A stretch of 64,000 nt of DNA from Triglochin maritima (lineage: Eukaryota; Streptophyta; Magnoliopsida; Alismatales; Juncaginaceae): assembly GCA_963682175.1 (NCBI GenBank), contig OY821770.1:15530501-15594500 (forward strand), in the 5' to 3' direction. Below the pieces are notes generated by a model. That model worked only from the letters and a program-made list of their open reading frames with translations. It searched no databases and had not been told where the DNA came from. A program made the position numbers and the translations under genes. Of the stretch, positions 56,635-64,000 are shown in pieces; the stretch's first letter is position 1; each line of letters starts with the position of its first letter.

Positions 56635-57005
56635 GTTTACTACCCTTAAATTTTATTGACACAAGATTGCGCTTGACGATAAAATCAAATCTAAACTCCA
56701 AATTTAAAATTCAAATGGTAGATTTTGATCTACACCATATGTAAATTAAAGATGTCGAAAATCGTAAAATTTGTAATATATTTTACGCAATACTTAGATA
56801 TGTGAAATGAACGTACTACATTCATTAAATTAGCAATTTCTAAATCTTATATGAAACAGTTACTAAATTTTATTATTTTCAACATCTTTAATCTACTTTT
56901 GTTATAGATCAAGATCTATAGTTTGGATTTTCAATTTGGACTTTAGATTTAATTTTATCGTCAAGCGCAACCGTCTGTCAACAAAATTTAATGGTAAAAG
57001 ATCCC
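56635..57005. mobile_element. Long-arm inverted-repeat MITE
   Basis: The left arm (about 56645-56770) and the reverse complement of the right arm (about 56870-56995) share TTGCGCTTGACGATAAAAT, AAATCTAAA.TCCAAATT and TTAAAGATGT(C/T)GAAAAT blocks. Only about 100 bp of loop remains, so the transcript would form a long hairpin. Long, AT-rich arms suggest a Mutator-like MITE. The LINE poly-A abuts its left end, so the outermost bases there may have been displaced. (AT)n follows at 57008-57020. Confidence 0.75.
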
Positions 57006-57184
57006 TCATATATATATATAGGCCAATGGGGTTGTAGGAGCTCCTATATCCAACTTGGTTGTGACCCTCAAAATTAACACATTTTAAAATTAATTTTTTA
57101 AAATCAAGCTTAATCACATGTATTTTTATCTCTTAGGGTATAACATGTTAAAAGTTTAGGTCAATCGAAGTTAATTTCACCATT
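57006..57184. other. Spacer with short AT repeat
   Basis: A TATATATATATATA run and a GGGGTTGTAGGAGCTCCTA dyad are visible. No gene. Confidence 0.35.
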
Positions 57185-59371
57185 GAGATAAAATGCTCAT
57201 ATTTGAATGACTGAATAATATTTTTCAAATCACTCATGTGTTTGTCTGATTCGAAAGGATCAAACCAGAATGTAGTATACGCATCGGGAAATACCACAAC
57301 TAACATCCAATGATCACTGAAAATCATTCATGTTAAATTACTTCATCAATTATTTAATGTTAATCTTCTTTATAATTCACAATTGAAATATAATGAAATT
57401 ACTTGTATTATAGAATTTAATGAGATACTTACGACTGCCAATATGGTGTTGGATAACATGACTTCTTTTGTTCCTGCATCACGTCTGCAATCATCAAAAG
57501 TCTTCTATCATCCTTTTGACTTCCCATGTTGCAGAGTATAGTGGGACAAAAATAACCAAATCTTGAACCAAACTTCATTTGGTGGACATACCTATTAAAA
57601 TCAAATTAACAATATTTTAATTGAAATGTGACACAAGCATGTATGAGAAAGACAAACATGAACATGGCTTACTTTAAGTGAAGTTGGATGATTTATACAC
57701 AATCTTTCCATCTTAAGGAATTTGATCAAATCTTCTGTCGTTTGTTGTTGTCTTGCCTACGATTGCTCTGTCCATAAATAAATCTTGCAATTCATAGCAA
57801 CACATCCTCGTTAATCAAGACCTGAATTTTAGAGGCTTTTGACGAGGGAGCTTCAACCTGAAACATAAATAAATATTATTAGAACATACTTGCATGAGTA
57901 ATATATCAACAATTATCGAGTTATTATATTCAAACATAATACCTTCGTTTTCTTTATTATTTCTACTCTTGTTTCCTCGTGGATTGGAATTGGGCATTCA
58001 ACTTAAGGATTCACACTTCCCATAGTACTTTGTGGTGTCTGAGTATGTGTAGTCATATCGGTGAGTACATTTATGAAATTAATTTCCATATATATTTGTT
58101 CCCGCAGCTCCTGGATCTGCACTTCACATTTCATGTGAATTCCTCTTCTACTACGGTTTGAGGATGATGACCCGAAGTATTGTCGTAATCCTATTCGACT
58201 ATTGACACCACATACTCATCCAGTATGCTCCTCACTTCCCAAGGCTTTAGACAAAATATCTTTCCTACCTTCTTAAACAAATTCACCATGGGAATCTTGC
58301 AATGTAAGATCGACCTATTACGAACCACAAGAACGTTAAAAAATATATCATTGCTTAACATCAAACACTAATTTATTAATTAATCATCATACACAAATCA
58401 CAACAATAAAATGTAACCACTTACAATCTTGGATGCAACCTTTGCGGACTTATTATTAATGTAGCTCCCGTCCAGAGTAACGTGCACTCTCTTCCACTTA
58501 TCTTGCCTAGCAGTAAGAGACGAAGGAGAAAAACTACTGGCTTACTCTTTGTTTAGACCGGCCTCTAAAGCTTCCTACGTTTTCTTGACAACCTTTTCGG
58601 CGATCATTGTCTCCTTCAGTTTAAAATTCTATGTTGAAACTTTTTCTTTCATTGTCATTCTTTGTTAAGCATGCGTAGTTCCTACAAACATAAATAAAAT
58701 ATTAGTTATCATAATAAACATTTCATTGTATAAACAAAATATGAATGTATATTATACCAAAAATTCTGGAGTTAGCCATGATCTTTTGAAATCAGTCCAT
58801 GTCGTCTGAAAAATGAAATTGTAAATTGCACTTGGATCTCAATCCTATTACTCCCCAAATATGAAATTGCATGTCAACTTGGTTTCAAAATCTTTCCATT
58901 GATTACCCACATACAACATCCACTTCTTTTTCAACTCTTATGTTAATTGAAAATTGGATTTTTCCTACAAAATGAAAACAATGAGAAGTTGTATCGATAA
59001 GAAACTATAAAGAACAATAATTAACTCAAAAGAAAATCTTGAAAACATGAACTAACCATTGCATCTTTCAAATTAACTCTTTTAGTGATTCATTAATGGT
59101 TGACCACTCATCAATACAAATATTTACTTTGCTCTTCGCGAGAGTACCCAAATAACTTGTCTGGTAAATTTGGTTTGCTCCAGTTAAGAATCAAAGTCCA
59201 AAGGCAATTGACCTTCTCGCTTAATTTTTTCTGAAACTCTAACATAAGAGTATCTCCATGGGCCTGAGACGTTATCATTTCATTGTCACTTGTAGCATCG
59301 ACAATTTGGTCATTGTTCGATTTGGGCCTGTAGGACTTCTTGTTGAGAGTTATTACCCTAAAGTATTGCAA
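57185..59371 (-). pseudogene. Ulp1-like (C48) transposon gene, partial
   Basis: Reading the minus strand, an exon at 57591-57433 gives YVHQMKFGSRFGYFCPTIL and MIADVMQEQKKSCYPTPYW. It ends at a GTAAGT donor. It joins in phase, after a CAG acceptor, to an exon starting 57316: DHWMLVVVFPDAYTTFWFDP, then SDKHMSDLKNIIQSF. DHW holds the catalytic His of C48 proteases. The cysteine exon (compare ECGYYVMRY at 18010) is not found downstream. Upstream pieces include VGKIFCLKPWEVRSILDEYV near 58250, VTLDGSYINNKSAKVASKIV near 58460, a TNPA-like segment near 58880 and a frame at 59371-59111 (LPDKLFGYSREEQSKY). Exon limits upstream are unclear and stops occur. It is probably from a CACTA or MULE element. 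Confidence 0.7.
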
Positions 59372-59653
59372 TAGAATGATTGATTACATTCATTAATTTA
59401 GTGCATGCATTAGTAATTTAACAATGTAGTAATAACTTAGGAATAGAGTACTTAGCCATACAGTAAAAACTTGTTACATCAAACCAAAGTTCTCATCCAT
59501 AAACACCATGCAGCAGAGACATTCTACATGCATTACTAATTTACTACATAACATAAATCAAACAAACAATCAAACAAGCACATATCTCTAAAGTCAATTT
59601 GATTTGTTCATTAATTTCAATAACAACGATTCTGCCGTATTCATTTCATTACA

Positions 59654-60361
59654 ATGCTTGAAAATCACAAACTAGTCATATACAAAAACCATATACAATG
59701 GTCGATAATCATCAAGAGGAACACTGGTACCACCGGTGGAGGAACCCAACAAGAGGATAACATACCCACAAATGCGGAAGCTTCTCTGGAAACTTGCGAA
59801 GTTGAGTCAGACCGAAGAGATGAACAAAGTTATCCTCTGAGCTTGCAGGCAACATCTGATTGGATCACACTCTTCCAATTGACTTGGGAGATATTAGTAA
59901 TTTTTTGTTTGTGTTTGTTTTTATACGTATTTTTATTTTTGTTTGTGTATTATACACATGTAGTTCTCTATTATGTTTGCCGTTTGTCACTATCTATATA
60001 ACAGTTTTGTGTATTATATATAGTTCTCTAATGTGTTTTGTGAAACCAAAGTATTCTTGTGCAATTTATTAGTATCCAACTATGATTTGTAATAATCTGA
60101 ATTATATTTACTATTACTCATATTTGTAATCAACACTTATTCTTGGATGGGATGAATAATATCTTGTAAAATAAATTTGGTAGAATCAATCATATTTGGT
60201 ATAATCATGAAACATGTGAGTCATAAAACTCTTATATAGTAACTAATTTGAATCATAATTATCGAGATATATAATTATATACAATGATAGTATAATAACT
60301 ACAGCTTTGTAGGTTGCAAATATCAATGCAATCACATATTTATTATTATTAAGAAACAGAA
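59654..60361 (+). pseudogene. GRF-like gene tail, left tandem unit
   Basis: A segment near 59715-59760 reads RGTLVPPVEEPNKR, matching NGTLIPPVEEPDY of the neighbouring unit at about 61305. Further similarity continues into ATSDWITLFQLTWEIL. It is the 3' part of a tandem copy whose 5' half is missing. The frame 59654-60001 runs into low-complexity, membrane-like codons that are probably not coding. Confidence 0.5.
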
Positions 60362-60870
60362 CGCTGCAAAAAATCCAATAAAAATGTCATATCACGTCAG
60401 ATTCGAAACTAAATTCCGACGTGGTATGACATGTTATTAAGAAGCAGAACATCGCAAAAAATCATTAAAAATGACACATCATGTCAGATTTAAATCTAAA
60501 TTCCGACGAGGTATGCCTTATTATAAGAACAATGCCAAAAAATTCAATAAAAAGGACACCTCACGTTATATTTTAACCTAAATTCTGACGTGGTATGGTT
60601 TATTATTAAGAAACAGAATGTCACAAAAAATCCATTGAAAATGGTATATCACGTCGGATTTTACCATAAATTCCTATGTGGTATTGTTTATTAATAAGAA
60701 ACAGAATGTCACCAAAAATCCAATAAAAAAGACATATCATTTCGGATTTTTACCAAAATTCTGACGTTTTATGGCTTATTATTAAGAAACCAAACATTGT
60801 AAGAAATCTAATAAAAGGACCAATCATGCCAGGTTTAAAATAAAATCCGACGTGGTATGTCCTATTATTA
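60362..60870. repeat. Tandem 80-90 bp repeats with CACGTCGG dyads, block 1
   Basis: About six units each contain TCACGTCAGATT...AAATTCCGACGTGGTATG, then CTTATTATTAAGAAACAGAA and a GTC.CAAAAAATCCAATAAAAA segment. The CACGTCGG/CCGACGTG core is inverted within each unit, so every unit can form a small hairpin. The core is the one in the subterminal repeats of the CACTG element at 16791. Confidence 0.8.
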
Positions 60871-60953
60871 AAACAAATTTTTGGCCATAATTGCTAGTCA
60901 TTCTAAGACCATTCATTACAAGGTATGCGAAGAGACAACCTTTCATTACAGGG

Positions 60954-61010
60954 TCTATAAAATCATACGGTGTAATGTTTTCCATTCATATTTCCTAAAC
61001 CCTAAACCCT
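60954..61010 (+). promoter_or_regulatory. TATA box and telo-box-like motif, unit 1
   Basis: TCTATAAAAT at 60954-60963 is followed 33 bp later by TAAACCCTAAACCCT (60996-61010), then CCAGTTCCAATTTAGTTC and an ATG at about 61063. AAACCCTAA is the plant telo-box found near transcription starts. The layout is repeated in unit 2, which argues that it is a conserved promoter. Confidence 0.6.
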
Positions 61011-61062
61011 ATATCCAGTTCCAATTTAGTTCATTTCAGTTCTATTTCATTTCAAACAAAAA

Positions 61063-61400
61063 ATGGCCTTCCAACACAACTACGACTAGTCAAGCGAGGA
61101 TGACAATTACATGGTCAAGGACCATGGAGAGGCTATCCGATCTTCGAACACCCTTTTGTTCCACGTCTACCCAACCACACTTGTAGGTCAAGTTTCAAGG
61201 ACACAGAGTTGTGGTCTAACACCCCCAACACGGTCATGCACAAATTCTTCATCTGTGGCTCTATCCCTGAGACCTTTTACTGTTAATACTTCGTCTGGGA
61301 CAATGGAACATTGATACCACCAGTGGAGGAACCAGACTACACCCAAACTGGCCTGGGTTGCAGAGAATCTACCAGCCGCTGGCAAGGAGACAACCGACTA
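61063..61400 (+). pseudogene. GRF-type zinc-finger-like gene relic
   Basis: From the ATG at 61063 the reading gives MAFQHNYD, a stop, then DDNYMVKDHGEAIRSS. After frame changes comes a segment with TCRSSFKDTELWSNTPN, MHKFFICGSIPE and a stop-interrupted YFVWDNGTLIPPVEEP. Spacing of Cys, the FF.C block and the F.W block resembles the zf-GRF domain often carried by plant transposons. The identification rests on pattern only. Confidence 0.45.
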
Positions 61401-61989
61401 GAAAGTTTTCCATTATCATCTGGTGGGCTTGCATGCAACATTTGATTTGGAAGAGATTAGTAATATTTTCCCCAAGTCTTCTATTTGTACTCTCCTTGCA
61501 TGTTGTTCATTTTTGTGGGTGTACAGAACTTCAATATTATAATAAATATATATATCATTGTTTGAATGTTAGTTTCTGGTTGTCTTCTACTTTTGGAGTT
61601 GGGAATTTTTTGTGTTGGGAAAATTGTTGAGGTTCGTATCAAGACAATTGATTTTTCATAGTTTTTGTGCTTGCGTTAGACTTCTCTAACTTCCCCTTGG
61701 TATGAGTCAACTTTGATTTGTGTATTGTTATGATGAACACTTCATAATTGAATTATGAAAGAAATGCGTAATACTAGTTTTAACATTAGTAATGGTATTT
61801 CTCGAGTACTTTAATTCCAGAGAGGTTTTGAAGTAGTCATTGTGTAGAGGCTTTGTGTCATACTTCCTATGTTACTTGTTCAGGCTGTTCTACCACTATT
61901 GCATGTTTCTATTGTAGCATGTATAACAATTCTTGTTCTTGGAACCGATCGCAAGAGATCAAGGACCCGTTCAACTGAGGTTGTACTAG
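61401..61989. other. 3' part and spacer of tandem unit 1
   Basis: Non-coding. GATTAGTAATATTTT and AGAACTTCAATATTATAATA match the left unit loosely (59890-59970). No independent gene is supported. Confidence 0.4.
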
Positions 61990-62420
61990 GACCCATTTAA
62001 GGACATATCACGTTGGCTTTTAACCTAAACTCCAACGTGGTATGACTTATTATTAATAAACAAAACATCGCAAAGAATTCCCATAAATGGGCATAACACG
62101 TCGGATTTTAACCTAAATTCTGACATGGTATGACTTATTATTAAGAAATCGTAAGACGCAAAAAAATCTATTAAAAAGGACATATCGCGTCAGATTTTAA
62201 CCGAAAATATGACGTGGCATGGCTTATTATTAAGAAACGGAATGTCGATAAAAAATCTAATATAAAGGACATATCACATCGGATTTTCACGTAAATTCTA
62301 ACATGGTATGACTTATTATTAAGAAACAAAGCGTCATAATAAAAATACAATAAAAAGGACATATCATGTCGGACTTTGAATTTAAAGCCGACGTGGTATG
62401 TCCTATTATTAAAAAACATT
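61990..62420. repeat. Tandem 89 bp repeats with CACGTCGG dyads, block 2
   Basis: Five units begin near 62004, 62092, 62181, 62270 and 62360, about 89 bp apart. They have the same inverted core and the same CTTATTATTAAGAAAC spacer as block 1 and the same orientation. The last unit of both blocks ends GACGTGGTATGTCCTATTA. Confidence 0.85.
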
Positions 62421-62472
62421 TTTGGTGGGTATTTGTAGTTGTTATGACAAAATAGAACATTTTATTACGGGG

Positions 62473-62526
62473 TCTATAAAATTGAAGGTTGTAGCATTTT
62501 CCATTTGTATTTTCTAAACCCTAAAC
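62473..62526 (+). promoter_or_regulatory. TATA box and telo-box-like motif, unit 2
   Basis: TCTATAAAAT at 62473-62482 and TAAACCCTAAACC at 62514-62526 repeat the unit 1 promoter arrangement, then CCAGTTCTAGTTTAGTTC. The GRF-like coding region does not follow; sequence diverges after about 62560. Confidence 0.6.
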
Positions 62527-62760
62527 CATATTTCCAGTTCTAGTTTAGTTCATTTTAGGGTCCGATTGTTTTGCAAGAAGTGGGTGTGGAAGCGGGCGAA
62601 GTGTGTTCCGGATGTATTTTTTCCTATTAATGTAGATGGATTTTTTCTCATTGTTGAACATGAATAATGCTTGAACTATTTAGGGTATTTGAGAAATTCT
62701 TCTTTATTGCGGACTTGGAAAGTTTTCAAGGTTGGAATCATTTCCCTCCATTTATCTTCT
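62527..62760. other. Spacer before the right-hand CACTA element
   Basis: Non-coding, no recognisable feature. It ends TTATCTTCT; TCT would be the left 3 bp target site of the following element. Confidence 0.35.
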
Positions 62761-64000
62761 CACTAGTGCAGAATAGAGAATAGTCGTCGCCCAATAGACG
62801 TCAGTCGCCCATATAGCCGACGTCTATAGGTATAGACGTCGATAGACGTCGGCTATAAATACAACTGACGTCTTTGGGGTCCTCTAGACGTCGGTTGTTT
62901 GAATAATCATTTCAATCGACGTCTATACCCCTGACGTTTATTCTCCACGCCTATAGACATCGACCTATAGACGTCGGTCAGAGCTTATAGCTGACGTCTA
63001 TGCCCCGATACATATAGACGTTGGGGTATAGACGTTGGTTGTAAACGTCCACCGACGTCTATGGGCCTTATATGAAAGAGCAACCATTTTATTTTACCCT
63101 TTATTTGACAAAACCTTCACCCGACAAAACCCTTGCCCCCTTGCGACCAATCTCTGACCAAACCGCAACGACCTCCTTTGCCACGTAGCAACCTCCTCCG
63201 CCATGATAGTTGGGCCCTCAACAGCCATGACCACCCCACCACAGTCGTGTCGTCCTTGACAGCCCGGACCTCCGCGTCTGCGTCGTCGACAGCTGCGACC
63301 TGCTGATTCGTGTTTAACTTGGTTTATGACCCATTTTGTTGTGTTTTTGTTGTCTTTTGGTTTGATTTGATGAATTGGTTTGATGAGAAGACGTGGATGG
63401 ATTTGGGGATGACTCATGTTGTGATTTTTTTGTTTTCTAGGTTTTTTGGGTTGGTTTACTGAATGGATGGATTTGGGGATGACCCATTTTGCAGTTTTTG
63501 GTTTCTTAGGTTTATTTGATGGGAAATTGATGATTTATGGAACGATAGATGAATGAATTTTGATTTGAGTTTGTTGTCTTTTTTTGTTGTGTTGATTTAC
63601 TGAATGGAAGAAGGATTTGAGGGCCATTGGTTGAGAGTACCAGGACAGAAATCCATGCGATTTCTATAACTTTATCACTCCAAATACATGGAATCAATTC
63701 AGAAAATCAAGACAAACCCTGAAATGTCAGGTAATTGTGTTTAATTTAAAATATGAACTTATTAAGTTATTGTTTTAAATGATAATCTAATAAAATTGGT
63801 TTTAGGCCCTCTGAGAAAAAACCCAGGAGCATAGATCTTCTAACAAGTATCTCCATCGTATGTCAATCGGTATACCGAAAATTAGAAGCACAAATGATGG
63901 CTGAAAAAATGGCCCAGAAGAAACAAGAGGCAATTGACTCCAGTATGTGAGAGGAGCAAGCAATCAACTTGTCTCCTCCTTCCCCCGTCCGTCAATGTGA
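62761..64000. mobile_element. CACTA element, 5' end, truncated by window edge
   Basis: CACTAGTGCAGAATAGAG at 62761 is a typical CACTA terminus. Dense subterminal repeats follow, then a C-rich segment (63105-63310) and a T/G-rich leader (63310-63610), the layout of the complex at 1660-19447. A downstream segment (63880-63945) reads KLEAQMMAEKMAQKKQEAID, a coiled-coil-like stretch. It could belong to the element's first gene, but no start, splice or family is secure. The 3' end lies outside the window. Confidence 0.75.
62785..63065. repeat. CACTA subterminal repeats, TAGACGTCGG type
   Basis: At least ten copies of TAGACGTC(G/A)G or CCGACGTCTA in both orientations lie within 280 bp, for example ATAGACGTCGGCTATA near 62846 and CACCGACGTCTATGGG near 63050. 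This is the third distinct subterminal motif family in the window. Confidence 0.85.

Noticed and set aside
59860..60072. Hydrophobic frame as a small membrane protein
   Set aside because: Low-complexity T-rich sequence in the spacer of a tandem TE unit, with no independent support.

Overview
The window looks like plant nuclear DNA, probably a dicot intergenic block. It is AT-rich and almost entirely transposable elements (TEs). The evidence for a plant is spliced transposase genes, long terminal repeat (LTR) retrotransposons primed by initiator-Met tRNA, a plant Pht1 phosphate transporter pseudogene, GRF-like and Ulp1-like transposon genes, and plant CACTA families. No intact cellular gene is visible. 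Species cannot be named from sequence alone.

Layout. (1) 1-1655: unassigned DNA with the 5' end of a decayed Pht1 gene on the minus strand (1180-1501). (2) 1660-19447: a CACTA (En/Spm) complex with two related copies. The longer copy ends at 13401 and keeps pieces of every usual transposase domain. The shorter is an internally deleted relative ending at 19447. Inside them sit an LTR-like insertion (about 7195-8500), an unidentified 1.56 kb insertion (10764-12319) and a clean 2,015 bp CACTG...CAGTG element with a GCA duplication (16791-18805). (3) 20118-29205: a large inverted-repeat element holding a minus-strand gypsy LTR (20507 to about 28699). That LTR is split by a gag-pro-only LTR element (22489-28569, target duplication CTCAC). 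(4) 29289-52339: a chromodomain (Tekay-type) Ty3/gypsy element, target duplication GTATC. It is split by a young Ty1/copia element in its 5' LTR (29886-39674), a small hAT-like MITE in pol (42432-42669), and an older, deleted copy of the same copia family in its RNase H region (43977-49477). (5) 52358-56634: a short 5'-truncated LINE tail with a 13 bp target duplication, then a longer LINE pseudogene ending in a poly-A tract. (6) 56635-57005: a long-arm inverted-repeat MITE. (7) 57185-62560: a minus-strand Ulp1-type transposon gene and tandem promoter/GRF units with 89 bp repeats. (8) 62761-64000: the 5' end of another CACTA element that runs off the window.

How the parts relate. Nothing here forms a cellular pathway; the window records successive insertion and decay. 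Target duplications and interrupted reading frames give the order of events. The best preserved element is the copia at 29886-39674: its gag-pol is one frame broken by only three stops, and its two 2 kb LTRs are nearly identical. Two motif classes stand out: a dense CGGTCGACCG palindrome array upstream of the TATA box in that copia LTR, and a CGTCGG/CCGACG core shared by the subterminal repeats of four otherwise different DNA-transposon families. Boundaries were read by eye; those without target duplications are approximate.
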